Of a DNA stretch of 64,000 nt, positions 34,352 to 43,797 are shown one piece after another (the stretch's first letter is position 1; the number at the start of each line of letters is the position of its first letter). Source of the stretch: Fulvivirgaceae bacterium JP3-4 (lineage in GTDB: Bacteria > Bacteroidota > Bacteroidia > Cytophagales > Cyclobacteriaceae). Position numbers and translations under genes: made by a program. The stretch lies in contig JARKND010000001.1 of NCBI GenBank assembly GCA_029309925.1, positions 1,984,001 to 2,048,000 of the forward strand, in the 5' to 3' direction. Below the pieces are notes generated by a model that made no database searches, had not been told where the DNA came from, and saw nothing but the letters and a program-made list of their open reading frames with translations.

Positions 34352-34477
34352 ATGCGCAAGAAAAAATATCGCTCTGCATTCAGGGCAACATTAGACATTA
34401 TAGGCTATGTCTTTGCCGCGATCATTGGTCTCGGATTAATAGGTCTGATACGGCATTTGATAATTCACCATTTCTAA
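34352..34477 (+). CDS. 41-residue membrane protein upstream of czcA
   Basis: ATG 34352 to TAA 34475-34477 gives 41 residues: a basic N-terminus (MRKKKYRSAFRATLD), then one hydrophobic helix (IIGYVFAAIIGLGLIGLIRH). It ends one base before the start of the RND pump gene, so it is translationally close-coupled. Small single-helix proteins are known partners of RND pumps (AcrZ type), but no sequence relation to AcrZ is visible. Confidence 0.55.
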   Translation: MRKKKYRSAFRATLDIIGYVFAAIIGLGLIGLIRHLIIHHF

Positions 34478-34478
34478 T

Positions 34479-37400
34479 ATGTTAGATAGAATCATTCATT
34501 ATTCAATAAACAATAAGCTGGTAGTCGGAATCTTTACGATTGCTCTTGTCATCTGGGGAGCGTACTCCTTAAGTAGACTGCCTATCGATGCCGTACCGGA
34601 CATCACAAATAATCAGGTGCAGATCATTACATCTGCACCATCGCAGTCGGCACTTGACATAGAAAGGCTCGTAACGTTTCCTGTTGAGCAAACAATGGCG
34701 ACCATTCCTGGAATACAGGAGATGCGAAGCTTCTCACGATTCGGCTTGTCGGTTGTCACTATCGTCTTTCAAGATAAGGTTGATGTTTACTGGGCTCGCC
34801 AGCAAGTAAACGAAAGGTTGGCAGTGGCAACCGATCAAATTCCACCAGGTGTTGGGTCACCCGAATTGTCTCCGGTTACAACAGGACTCGGAGAAATATA
34901 TCAGTATATAATTCGACCGGAAAAAGGCTACGAGAAAAAGTATGATGCGATGGAACTGCGTAGTATCCAGGACTGGATAGTGCGCAGGCAATTGCTCGGT
35001 ACACCTGGCGTTGCGGACGTTGCAAGCTTTGGTGGATACTTAAAACAATATGAAATCTCCATTGATCCTGATAAGCTTCGCAGTTACAACCTTGGAGTTG
35101 CTGACATCTTCGAGGCGCTCGAAAAAAACAATCAGAACACTGGTGGAGCTTATATTGATAAAAAGCCCAATGCCTATTTCATACGAAGTGTCGGACTGAT
35201 CGGATCAATTGAAGATATCGGCAAGATAGTCGTGGCAAACACGGAGAGCGGAATACCAATTCTAGTTCGAAACATTGCTGAAGTGAAATTCGGACACGCC
35301 ACACGCTACGGTGCAATGACTTATAATGCGGAAGGCGAAGTCGTTGGCGCTATTGTGTTGATGTTGAAAGGCGAGAACTCTAATGCAGTCGTCAACAACG
35401 TCAAGCAGCGAATGGAGCAAATAAAATCAACACTTCCAGAGGGCGTGACAATCGATGTGTTCCTTGACCGTAGCGATTTGGTAAGCCGTGCTATTGGTAC
35501 AGTCGAAAAGAACCTGATTGAAGGGGCGCTCATTGTGATTGTTGTGCTAGTGCTGTTCCTTGGAAATCTTCGTGCGGGATTGATCGTGGCTTCCGTTATT
35601 CCCCTGGCTATGCTCTTTGCAGTGTCGCTCATGCACGTGTTTGGTGTTTCCGGAAACCTGATGAGTCTCGGTGCTATAGATTTCGGTCTGATCGTAGACG
35701 GTGCAGTCATAATCGTTGAGGCTACGATGCATCACCTTGGTGTAAGAACAATTACTGCGAGGCTTACGCAGCAGGAAATGGATCTAGAAGTTTATGAGTC
35801 GGCATCAAAAATCAGATCATCCGCAGCATTTGGTGAGATCATCATTTTGATCGTATATCTTCCATTGCTCGCTTTGGTTGGAATCGAAGGAAAAATGTTC
35901 AAGCCAATGGCACAAACTGTGAGTTTCGCCATTCTCGGAGCTTTCATTCTTTCCCTTACCTATGTTCCAATGATGTCTGCCTTGTTTCTCAGCAAGAATC
36001 CAATTCACAAGAGAAATTTTTCTGACCGCATGATGGACTTCTTCCATCGCAAATATGCACCAGTCATTCGTGGTGCGTTGAGAAGGAAGTTTCTTGTTAT
36101 TTCAAGTGCTATAGTTCTTTTGATGATAAGCATTGTTTTGTTCATTAGGATGGGTGGCGAATTCCTTCCAACACTTGAAGAAGGTGATTTCGCTGTTGAA
36201 ACCCGGGTCTTAACAGGCAGTAGCTTGTCCTACACAGTAGATGCTACCACGAAATCCGCTGAAGTTCTTTTGCGGGAATTTCCTGACGAGGTTGAAGAAG
36301 TTGTCGGAAAGATCGGATCATCAGAAATACCAACCGATCCTATGCCTATCGAAGCCTGCGATCTGATGGTGCTCTTAAAGCCAAAGAGCGAATGGACGAA
36401 GGCCGACAATAGAGAAGAACTTGCTGAGAAGATGACAGAGGCACTTGAGGTAGTGCCTGGAGTTACTTACGGATTTCAGCAGCCTATTCAAATGCGGTTC
36501 AATGAGTTGATCAGTGGAGTTAAACAGGATGTGGCAATTAAGATTTTTGGTGAAGATCTTGAAGTTTTGACTGATCTTTCAAAAGAAGTCGGAAAAATCG
36601 TTCGGTCAGTTGAAGGCGCACGCGATGTATATATTGAAGAGGTGACAGGACTTCCTCAAATCGTGGTGAACATTAATCGCGATGAAGTTGCAAAATATGG
36701 AATGAACATCGAGGATATCAACCAGGTGATCAATACAGCGTTTGCGGGTCAGTCAGCCGGACTTGTGTTTGAAGGTGAGAAAAGATTTGATCTTACAGTA
36801 CGCCTTTTGGCCGAAAATCGTCAAAGCATCGAAGATGTTCGAAATGCTTTTGTGACGACTCCATCTGGCGATCAAATACCACTGAAACAACTTGCCGATG
36901 TTGAGTTCAAGATTGGCCCAAATCAAATTCAGCGTGAGGATGCAAAGCGAAGAATCATAGTCGCGTTCAATGTCAGAGGTCGGGATGTGTCAAGCATTGT
37001 CGAAGAAATACAATCTAAAATTGCTACCAAGGTGAAATTCCCTGCGGGATATTATGTCAACTATGGTGGGCAGTTTGAAAATCTTCGGGAAGCGCAGGGT
37101 CGACTTTCCATTGCAGTGCCGGCTGCACTGTTGTTAATATTTGCCTTATTGTTTTTCACATTCCATTCCATGAAGCATGCCTTGCTGATTTTTACAGCGA
37201 TTCCAATGGCGGCTATCGGTGGGGTGTTTGCTTTGCTACTTCGGGGGATGCCTTTCAGCATTTCAGCAGGAGTAGGATTCATCGCACTTTTTGGTGTGGC
37301 CGTACTTAACGGTATAGTACTCATTGCAGAATTCAATAGACTTAAAAAAGAAGGGTTATCTGACTTAAATGAAATCATTATGAAAGGGACAGAAATTCGA

Positions 37401-38162
37401 CTTCGGCCAGTCCTGATGACTGCGGCAGTCGCGTCACTCGGTTTCCTACCGATGGCCATTGCAACCAGCGCAGGTGCTGAAGTTCAAAAACCATTAGCAA
37501 CTGTCGTGATAGGTGGGCTTATAAGCTCAACGATTTTGACGCTGATCGTGTTGCCATGCTTGTATGTGTACTTTGAGAAAATGCACTTTAGCCCGTCACG
37601 CACAGCATTATCGCTGGTCTTCATTTTCGTGACTTTTGGTTCACTGTCCGCGCAGCAGACGCAGCAACTAGAAATCTACAATACCGAAAGAGAGTTCCTC
37701 GCAAATAAGCCAACAGAAGTCATTTCGGTTCATAAATTTAAAATGAATTCGGTAGAGAATCTTAGATATATACAGGATGGAAAAGAGCAAACCATCAAGT
37801 TTGGTGAGATCAGCGGATATAGTATTGATGGAATACGGTATCGTGCTTATGGTAAGCGCAAAGTATTCACCTCATACGGATATTTCAAGATCGAAGACGA
37901 TTCGTGCATCGTTACATATTCAAGGAAAAACCGGCATCGAAAAGGAGGGGGGCCTATGCAAGATCGCTTTTACAGCAAAGATCTCTCGTCTCCAATTTAT
38001 CATATCTGGCTTGGAAACTTGAAAAAGGATTTCCCTAACAATCCGGCATTCATTAATAACGTCAAGCCTTTCTTTAAGGGCAACTACGCAGCGCTATACT
38101 CCAAGAACGAGGAGACAGGCATGGTGCGACTTAACGAACTGTATTGTAAAACATTTCACTAG
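34479..38162 (+). CDS. CzcA/CusA-type heavy-metal RND efflux pump with C-terminal extension
   Basis: Residues 1-1030 form a complete heavy-metal RND pump: TM1 at 12-30, large periplasmic loops, TM2-6 at about 345-505, TM7-12 at about 855-1020. The proton-relay acidic residues D401, D407 and E414 lie in AIDFGLIVDGAVIIVEA, a pattern of divalent-cation (Czc) pumps. A second hydrophobic stretch follows (1041-1057, TALSLVFIFVTFGSLSAQ), shaped like a signal peptide, then about 170 residues that would lie in the periplasm. That tail (IYNTEREFLANKPTEVISVH...) has no recognised family. The pump is the inner-membrane part of an efflux complex with the next two genes. Confidence 0.93.
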   Translation: MLDRIIHYSINNKLVVGIFTIALVIWGAYSLSRLPIDAVPDITNNQVQIITSAPSQSALDIERLVTFPVEQTMATIPGIQEMRSFSRFGLSVVTIVFQDKVDVYWARQQVNERLAVATDQIPPGVGSPELSPVTTGLGEIYQYIIRPEKGYEKKYDAMELRSIQDWIVRRQLLGTPGVADVASFGGYLKQYEISIDPDKLRSYNLGVADIFEALEKNNQNTGGAYIDKKPNAYFIRSVGLIGSIEDIGKIVVANTESGIPILVRNIAEVKFGHATRYGAMTYNAEGEVVGAIVLMLKGENSNAVVNNVKQRMEQIKSTLPEGVTIDVFLDRSDLVSRAIGTVEKNLIEGALIVIVVLVLFLGNLRAGLIVASVIPLAMLFAVSLMHVFGVSGNLMSLGAIDFGLIVDGAVIIVEATMHHLGVRTITARLTQQEMDLEVYESASKIRSSAAFGEIIILIVYLPLLALVGIEGKMFKPMAQTVSFAILGAFILSLTYVPMMSALFLSKNPIHKRNFSDRMMDFFHRKYAPVIRGALRRKFLVISSAIVLLMISIVLFIRMGGEFLPTLEEGDFAVETRVLTGSSLSYTVDATTKSAEVLLREFPDEVEEVVGKIGSSEIPTDPMPIEACDLMVLLKPKSEWTKADNREELAEKMTEALEVVPGVTYGFQQPIQMRFNELISGVKQDVAIKIFGEDLEVLTDLSKEVGKIVRSVEGARDVYIEEVTGLPQIVVNINRDEVAKYGMNIEDINQVINTAFAGQSAGLVFEGEKRFDLTVRLLAENRQSIEDVRNAFVTTPSGDQIPLKQLADVEFKIGPNQIQREDAKRRIIVAFNVRGRDVSSIVEEIQSKIATKVKFPAGYYVNYGGQFENLREAQGRLSIAVPAALLLIFALLFFTFHSMKHALLIFTAIPMAAIGGVFALLLRGMPFSISAGVGFIALFGVAVLNGIVLIAEFNRLKKEGLSDLNEIIMKGTEIRLRPVLMTAAVASLGFLPMAIATSAGAEVQKPLATVVIGGLISSTILTLIVLPCLYVYFEKMHFSPSRTALSLVFIFVTFGSLSAQQTQQLEIYNTEREFLANKPTEVISVHKFKMNSVENLRYIQDGKEQTIKFGEISGYSIDGIRYRAYGKRKVFTSYGYFKIEDDSCIVTYSRKNRHRKGGGPMQDRFYSKDLSSPIYHIWLGNLKKDFPNNPAFINNVKPFFKGNYAALYSKNEETGMVRLNELYCKTFH

Positions 38163-38167
38163 AGCTC

Positions 38168-39394
38168 ATGAGAATACTATTTGTAATATCATCACTTTGT
38201 TTAATCGTCTTTTCTTCAAGGGGCCAAGGGCTATCGCGTGACCGGGCTATTGAGTTAGCGTTGAAGAATAATTTTCAGATTAAGTCAGCGGAATATCAGT
38301 TGGAAAGTCAGCGACAACTAAGGAAAACGTCAATCGACTTACCGAAGACTGATGTGACTTTGATGTATGGTCAATACAATAGTTATGCAAAGAATGACAA
38401 CAATTTGACGATAAGTCAATCAATTCCTTTGTATGCGTTGGGGAGCCAGGGAAAACTCAATCGATCACTGGTTGCATCAGCCGAATTGAGAAAGGCGTCA
38501 ACTGAAAATGAATTGACCTATCAGGTCAAACAGGTTTACGCGCAGCTGGCCTATTCCTACAGTTTGCAAAATCTATTGCAACAGCAGGATAGTATTTTTG
38601 AAGGCTTTTATAAAGCCGCGTCAGCACGATACAAGGCAGGAGAAACAAATTTGCTTGAACAGGCAACTGCCGAAACGCAACGCAATGAGGCAAAAAACCG
38701 ATTGAGACAGGTCAACGCTGAAATAAATGTTTTAAGAATGCAGATGAAGAGCCTTCTCAATTCAGGTGATCTGCCAGAAATCGAGCAAACAGAGTTTAAA
38801 GCGTATGACATACCGTTAACACCTGACACGACTTTGATCTTTTCAAATCCTGATCTGGCTTACTCACGTCAGCAGATTGATGTTGCTAAAAGTGAGAAAA
38901 AGTTTCAGGCTGCGAAGGCAGCCCCCGACTTGGTGGTTGGTTATTTTAATCAAACGTTGATTGGTACCGTGAATCCGGAGTCTGGTGCTATCGCAACCAA
39001 TGGTCAACGCTTTAGTGGCTTTCAGGTTGGTGTTTCAATTCCTTTATGGTTCGGCCCGCATCAGGGCAGGGTGAAGGCTGCGGAACTTAACGCTAGGGCG
39101 GCAGAAAGTAGTTATGCTTCTGAAAAGCTGAGGATGCTTACACTGATCGAACAAGCCGTTCAGGAATTTCAAAAGAACAAGGCTAGCCTGGAATATTATC
39201 AAACTTCGGCCCTGCCGAACGCAGACCTTATCTTAAAACAATCACAGGCAGGTTTTCGGGGTGGCGACATTGCGTATACAGAATACTTGCTGGGCCTAAG
39301 GAACGCGATCGGTATCCGCGAAAATTATCTTAAGACTCTGAACGATTACAATCAAAGCATTATCTATATCGAATTCCTTTCTGGTAATAAATAA
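38168..39394 (+). CDS. TolC-family outer-membrane channel (CzcC/CusC type)
   Basis: This 408-residue protein has a signal peptide (1-20, ending RGQG) and two outer-membrane efflux protein halves: long helices with LSRDRAIELALKNNFQIKSAEYQL and a second ALKNNF-like pattern at PDLAYSRQQIDVAKSEKKF, followed by IPLWFGPHQGRVKAAELNAR. TolC-family trimers form the exit duct of RND complexes. It starts 5 bp after the pump stop and 7 bp before the adaptor gene. Confidence 0.92.
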   Translation: MRILFVISSLCLIVFSSRGQGLSRDRAIELALKNNFQIKSAEYQLESQRQLRKTSIDLPKTDVTLMYGQYNSYAKNDNNLTISQSIPLYALGSQGKLNRSLVASAELRKASTENELTYQVKQVYAQLAYSYSLQNLLQQQDSIFEGFYKAASARYKAGETNLLEQATAETQRNEAKNRLRQVNAEINVLRMQMKSLLNSGDLPEIEQTEFKAYDIPLTPDTTLIFSNPDLAYSRQQIDVAKSEKKFQAAKAAPDLVVGYFNQTLIGTVNPESGAIATNGQRFSGFQVGVSIPLWFGPHQGRVKAAELNARAAESSYASEKLRMLTLIEQAVQEFQKNKASLEYYQTSALPNADLILKQSQAGFRGGDIAYTEYLLGLRNAIGIRENYLKTLNDYNQSIIYIEFLSGNK

Positions 39395-39401
39395 CTTTAG
39401 C

Positions 39402-40619
39402 ATGAACTTAATAAGATTAAAAAATATATTTCTAATCACTTTGCTTTCATCACTTGCGTTCTCATGTTCAAAAGAACAAGGAGCAGCAGAGGCGACAGAA
39501 GAACATCACGAAGAAGAGAATGTAGTGGAACTTTCAGAGGCGCAAATTAAGACAGGCAGTGTTTCTTTAGGAAAAATTGAGGAGAAGCAAATCAGCGGAA
39601 CAATAAAAGTAAATGGAACACTGGATGTCCCGCCTCAACAACTGGTGAGCATCTCCGCACCGTTAGGGGGATTTTTGAAGAGTACAAAATTACTTCAAGG
39701 CTCACGCGTACGACAAGGGGAAGTTATCGCTACAATTGAAAATCTTGATTTTATTCAGTTACAGCAGGATTATCTTGAGGCTAAGGGTAGCTTTGAATTT
39801 TCTAAAGCTGACTACGAAAGACAGCAGAGCCTCGCGAAAGAGAATGTGAATTCTGAAAAAACTCTGCAACAGGCAAAATCGAACTATATAACTGCCCAAG
39901 CTAAGTTCAGTGGGCTGAAAGAAAAACTAAAGGTTCTCAATATCAATTTAGGAAAAGTAGAACAAGGGGACATTTCAAGTACGATCAACCTGTATTCGCC
40001 AATCAACGGGTATGTGACTGAGGTGAATGTAAACACTGGCAAGTTTGTGAATGCATCTGATGTGTTGTTCGAAATCGTTGATACTGAGCATTTGCATGCA
40101 GAGCTGATTATCTTTGAAAAAGATGTTCCTAAGTTGAAGCTCGGTCAGAAAGTCCGTTTTACGCTTGCGAATGAAAACAAGGAGAGAACAGCAACAGTGT
40201 ATTTAATCGGAAGAGAAATCAGCAAAGACAGAACAATTCAAATTCACTGTCACATCGATAAGGAAGATAAAGAATTGCTTCCAGGTATGTATCTCACAGC
40301 CGTGGTTGAGACAGGTGGTCAGAAAGTGCCTGCATTGCCTGATGAGGCAATCATAGATTATCAAGGGAAGAAATATGTCTTTATACAGGTGGAAGAAGGT
40401 GACGAAGAACGTGGCAAAAGACAGAACGGAGACGGAGCGCAAGAAGGGCAACATTTCGAAATGAGGGAAATTGAAATTGGGAACAGCGAGCTTGGCTTTA
40501 CAGAGATTACCTCATCGGATATAGAGACGTTAAAAGCATCTTCTATCGTTGTAACTGGCGCTTATTCGATCTTATCCAAAATGAAAAATAGCGAGGAAGA
40601 GGGCGGTCATGCACATTAG
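39402..40619 (+). CDS. RND periplasmic adaptor lipoprotein (CzcB/CusB type)
   Basis: This 405-residue protein has a lipoprotein signal (LLSSLAFSC, Cys 22). A His/Glu-rich stretch directly after it (TEEHHEEEN) can bind metals. The barrel-sandwich parts are GGFLKSTKLLQGSRVRQGEVIATIEN and LYSPINGYVTEVNVNTGKFV, with a coiled hairpin between them (QQDYLEAKGSFEFSKADYER). The beta-barrel and membrane-proximal domains follow. It links the pump and the TolC channel. A second Glu/Gly/His-rich end (EEEGGHAH) closes the protein. Confidence 0.93.
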   Translation: MNLIRLKNIFLITLLSSLAFSCSKEQGAAEATEEHHEEENVVELSEAQIKTGSVSLGKIEEKQISGTIKVNGTLDVPPQQLVSISAPLGGFLKSTKLLQGSRVRQGEVIATIENLDFIQLQQDYLEAKGSFEFSKADYERQQSLAKENVNSEKTLQQAKSNYITAQAKFSGLKEKLKVLNINLGKVEQGDISSTINLYSPINGYVTEVNVNTGKFVNASDVLFEIVDTEHLHAELIIFEKDVPKLKLGQKVRFTLANENKERTATVYLIGREISKDRTIQIHCHIDKEDKELLPGMYLTAVVETGGQKVPALPDEAIIDYQGKKYVFIQVEEGDEERGKRQNGDGAQEGQHFEMREIEIGNSELGFTEITSSDIETLKASSIVVTGAYSILSKMKNSEEEGGHAH

Positions 40620-40661
40620 GATAGACAGAACATTACAGCTACATCTCGGGAGAATGAGATC

Positions 40662-40766
40662 ACTAACAACGTCCAACGAATAGCCGCTTGATAACGGTTA
40701 CAATGTGGTTATAGAAGTTTTTCGGACGGTGTTATCGGCCGCCTTGTCGCGGCAGTTATGTGGTAT
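40662..40766. repeat. attC-like imperfect palindromic element
   Basis: The 105 bases between the adaptor and DUF3703 genes contain GTCCAAC (40671-40677, an RYYYAAC-type box), TTGATAAC (40688-40695) opposite GTTATCGG (40731-40738), the small hairpin GCCGC-cttgtc-GCGGC, and a closing CAGTTATG. The arrangement looks like an integron-type attC site or a dispersed repeat of similar shape. It ends at the first possible ATG of the next frame, so the next gene must start later. Confidence 0.4.
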
Positions 40767-40790
40767 GGAATTATGAGCTTTAATACGATT

Positions 40791-41162
40791 ATGAAAATAT
40801 ATTGGAATATGCCGGAAGGTCTTAGGCAAGCTTATCAGAAGGAACTCTGCGTTTACCGCAAGCATTTGAAAGAAAAAGAGTTTCCTACCGCGTGGAGACA
40901 CTTGGAAAGAGCTCACATCTTAGGCCAGCCGTGGGCAGTCGAACATACAAAAGTACATTGGTATATGCTCAGGTTTGGATTTCGGATTAGAGACTGGAAC
41001 GAGATTGCTGGGCAAATACCGAGACTGTTGGTAGGCGGAGTTAAATCATTTGTTGGCAAGATTCCCGTTGGCAATACTGGTGGTGCGGATGTTCCTCCAT
41101 TGAAGCCGATGGAGATACCAGCAGACCTTAAAGAGTTGCTGCGACCCTATGTTAACAACTGA
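40791..41162 (+). CDS. DUF3703-family protein
   Basis: The protein has 123 residues from ATG 40791 (MKIYWNMPEGLRQAYQKEL). Earlier ATGs at 40758 and 40773 lie in or at the edge of the palindromic element. The family pattern is 'MP..LR.aY..EL...' then AWRHLERAHILGQPWAVEHTKVHWYML and NTGGADVPPLKPMEIP. DUF3703 proteins often accompany metal-resistance genes. It is soluble, with conserved His (H in LERAHILGQ, EHTKVHW). The end overlaps the next gene by 14 bp. Confidence 0.85.
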   Translation: MKIYWNMPEGLRQAYQKELCVYRKHLKEKEFPTAWRHLERAHILGQPWAVEHTKVHWYMLRFGFRIRDWNEIAGQIPRLLVGGVKSFVGKIPVGNTGGADVPPLKPMEIPADLKELLRPYVNN

Positions 41163-41775
41163 TTTTATTTCCATCATCATTGGCAGTCTTGTGTTGAGCG
41201 TTCTCCATGCACTGATCCCAAATCATTGGTTGCCGGTCTTGGCCATCAGCAGGAAGGAGAATTGGAGTATTGCCCAAACGACTTCAGTTACACTGATAAC
41301 CGGGTTGTCTCATGCGCTGAGCACTGTCATAATAGGTGTGGTAATTGGTTTAGTTGGTCTTCAATTGGCCGACAGCATATCCGGTTTTACTCACATTGTT
41401 GCGCCAATAATATTAGTAGCGCTAGGTGTCTTCTATATTTATCAACACCATCGTCACAAGCATTTTCATTTGCATCCTGAAGCAAAGACCGTTGGAAAAA
41501 GAAAGATCATTGTCAGTCTCATTATCGCTATGTTCTTTTCTCCGTGTCTTGAGATAGAAGCCTACTTCCTGATGGCCGGAGCACACGGATGGTATCAGGT
41601 TGTTTTGTTGTCGATACTTTACACGACAGTAACCGTGGTAGGAATGGTCGTTTGGGTAAGGCTTACTTATAAAGGATTATTTAAACTTAACTGGCACTCT
41701 TTAGAACACAACTCGGGAATTATAACCGGAGTAACTTTGGTGGCAACCGGTATACTATCATTTTTTATTCATTAA
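41149..41775 (+). CDS. Polytopic membrane protein, probable metal transporter
   Basis: This 208-residue protein has six helices (about 5-25, 45-68, 77-95, 116-136, 145-168, 186-206). The first contains HALIPNHWLP and the second GLSHALST, and the loop between helices 3 and 4 is His-rich (YQHHRHKHFHLHPEAK). The arrangement resembles UreH/RcnA-type nickel-cobalt transporters. Its position between DUF3703 and a P1B ATPase supports metal transport. The metal is not predictable. Confidence 0.75.
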   Translation: MLTTDFISIIIGSLVLSVLHALIPNHWLPVLAISRKENWSIAQTTSVTLITGLSHALSTVIIGVVIGLVGLQLADSISGFTHIVAPIILVALGVFYIYQHHRHKHFHLHPEAKTVGKRKIIVSLIIAMFFSPCLEIEAYFLMAGAHGWYQVVLLSILYTTVTVVGMVVWVRLTYKGLFKLNWHSLEHNSGIITGVTLVATGILSFFIH

Positions 41776-41785
41776 TGGCTAGCTT

Positions 41786-43759
41786 ATGAATCAAGACATA
41801 AAACAGAATACAAATGCAACGTCAACAGCTGCGAATCATAGCGTGGAACACGTAGCCGAGAAAGCTCATGACCACTCACATGGTGATGGCGATAGTAAGC
41901 GTTGGATAGATAAAGAATGGTTGATGGCAATTATCAGCTTCATCCTTCTCGGTGTTGGCTTAATTCTAGATTTCCTGATCAAGCCTGAATGGTTTAGTGG
42001 AGCAATTCGATTCGTCTGGTATGCTGTTGCCTACATTCCGGTCGGGTTGCCAGTTGTGTGGCGAGGGATAAAACTGATTTTTAAAGGCGAAGTGTTCACA
42101 GAGTTTTTGTTGATGGGTATAGCAACGATAGGAGCATTCTACATTGGTGAATATCCCGAAGGTGTTGCTGTTATGTTGTTCTATGCAGTAGGTGAGTTGT
42201 TCCAAGGCGCAGCTGTCAATCGTGCAAAACGCAGTATTAAAGCGCTCCTCGATGTGAGACCAGACAAAGCCATCGTTCTTAGGAATGGTCAATACACGGA
42301 AGTAGATCCAACAGCAGTGAAAGTTGATGAAACAGTCCAAATCAAAGTTGGCGAAAGGGTTCCGCTTGATGGAGTGATGTTGACTGAAGGAAGTTCTTTC
42401 AATACCGCTGCACTCACGGGTGAAAGTAAGCCAACATCAATCGATAAAGGGGAAACAGTATTGGCTGGGATGATCAATGAAGAAAAGGTTGTCGAGTTAA
42501 AAGTGACCAAGCTATTTAATGATAGTTCCCTCGCTAGAATTCTGACGTTGGTACAAAATGCGCAAGGACGTAAAGCCAAGACGGAGCTATTCATTCGCAA
42601 GTTCGCGAGAGTTTATACCCCGATCGTTGTGTTCCTGGCAGTGGGATTGACATTGCTTCCATACTTCTTTGTTGAGGAATATGATTTCAATCAGTGGCTC
42701 TATCGTGCTCTGATCTTTCTTGTCATTTCATGCCCATGCGCGTTGGTTGTGGCGATTCCACTTGGATACTTTGGAGGAATAGGGGCTGGATCTCGAAATG
42801 GAATCCTCTTCAAGGGTTCAAGCTATCTGGATCGCATGACACGTGTCGACACAGTTGTGATGGACAAGACCGGGACGCTAACGAAAGGCGTCTTCAAAGT
42901 ACAGAAAGTTGTCAGCAAAGGATTAGAAGAGAAAGACTGGCTGCCACTCGTGGCCGCGATAGAAAGGCAATCAACTCATCCCATCGCGAAAGCGGTGGTC
43001 GATCACGTGGGAGATCAAGCAGCAGCCAATGTTACAAACCTTGAAGAAATCAAGGGTCACGGATTGAAAGGGACGGTGAATGGCAAAGAAGTTCTTGCAG
43101 GAAATGGTAAACTCCTTACAAAATTCAGCATTCCGCTTGATGATGAATTGGCAACGGTTGTAGACACAGTGGTTGTAGTTGCTGTCGACAAAAAACTAGC
43201 AGGGTTCATTACGATTGCAGATGAGATTAAGGAAGATGCAAAGTCCGCCATTCAACAAATGCATGCTTTGAATATCAAAACCGTTATGCTGAGTGGTGAT
43301 AAACAAGCCGTAGTAGACAATGTTGCAAAGACACTTGGGATTGATGAAGCCTATGGTGATCTATTACCTGAAAACAAGGTCGAAAAAGTAGAAGCAATTA
43401 AAAAGGGAAAACCGGAAGCATTGGCTTTTGTAGGCGATGGTATCAACGATGCACCGGTGTTGGCCATTAGTGATGTTGGCATCGCGATGGGTGGACTTGG
43501 CAGTGATGCCGCAATTGAAACAGCGGATGTTGTAATTCAAACCGATCAGCCTTCTAAGATTGTCACCGCCATCAAAATAGGTAAGAGAACAAACGCAGTC
43601 GTCTGGCAAAACATAGGCTTTGCTTTTGGTGTCAAGATCATCGTAATGGGTCTTGGCGCATGGGGTGTTGCTTCAATGTGGGAGGCAGTGTTTGCCGATG
43701 TTGGCGTTGCGTTGTTGGCGATTTTGAATGCTGTAAGGATTCAGAGGATGAGATTTTGA
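41786..43759 (+). CDS. P1B-type heavy-metal ATPase (ZntA/CadA-like)
   Basis: This 657-residue pump has a His-rich cytoplasmic N-terminus (HDHSHGDGD, no HMA domain) and helices from about 45. The actuator motif TGES is at 211-214, the metal-transport CPC at 316-318 (ISCPCALVV), phosphorylation site D360 in DKTGTLT, the STHP motif at 397-399, and GDGINDAP around 553. CPC and the absence of an N-terminal HMA domain fit the Zn/Cd/Co/Pb group. It exports metal ions using ATP. It is the last gene of the metal region, 10 bp after the transporter gene. Confidence 0.95.
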   Translation: MNQDIKQNTNATSTAANHSVEHVAEKAHDHSHGDGDSKRWIDKEWLMAIISFILLGVGLILDFLIKPEWFSGAIRFVWYAVAYIPVGLPVVWRGIKLIFKGEVFTEFLLMGIATIGAFYIGEYPEGVAVMLFYAVGELFQGAAVNRAKRSIKALLDVRPDKAIVLRNGQYTEVDPTAVKVDETVQIKVGERVPLDGVMLTEGSSFNTAALTGESKPTSIDKGETVLAGMINEEKVVELKVTKLFNDSSLARILTLVQNAQGRKAKTELFIRKFARVYTPIVVFLAVGLTLLPYFFVEEYDFNQWLYRALIFLVISCPCALVVAIPLGYFGGIGAGSRNGILFKGSSYLDRMTRVDTVVMDKTGTLTKGVFKVQKVVSKGLEEKDWLPLVAAIERQSTHPIAKAVVDHVGDQAAANVTNLEEIKGHGLKGTVNGKEVLAGNGKLLTKFSIPLDDELATVVDTVVVVAVDKKLAGFITIADEIKEDAKSAIQQMHALNIKTVMLSGDKQAVVDNVAKTLGIDEAYGDLLPENKVEKVEAIKKGKPEALAFVGDGINDAPVLAISDVGIAMGGLGSDAAIETADVVIQTDQPSKIVTAIKIGKRTNAVVWQNIGFAFGVKIIVMGLGAWGVASMWEAVFADVGVALLAILNAVRIQRMRF

Positions 43760-43797
43760 TCCCTAACAATGTGGAGGTTCTGCGAAACTTATCCTCT

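Noticed and set aside
34478-34490. ATGTTAGATAGA at the pump start as a second DtxR site
   Set aside because: Only one half-site is present and it overlaps the coding start; no inverted arm follows.
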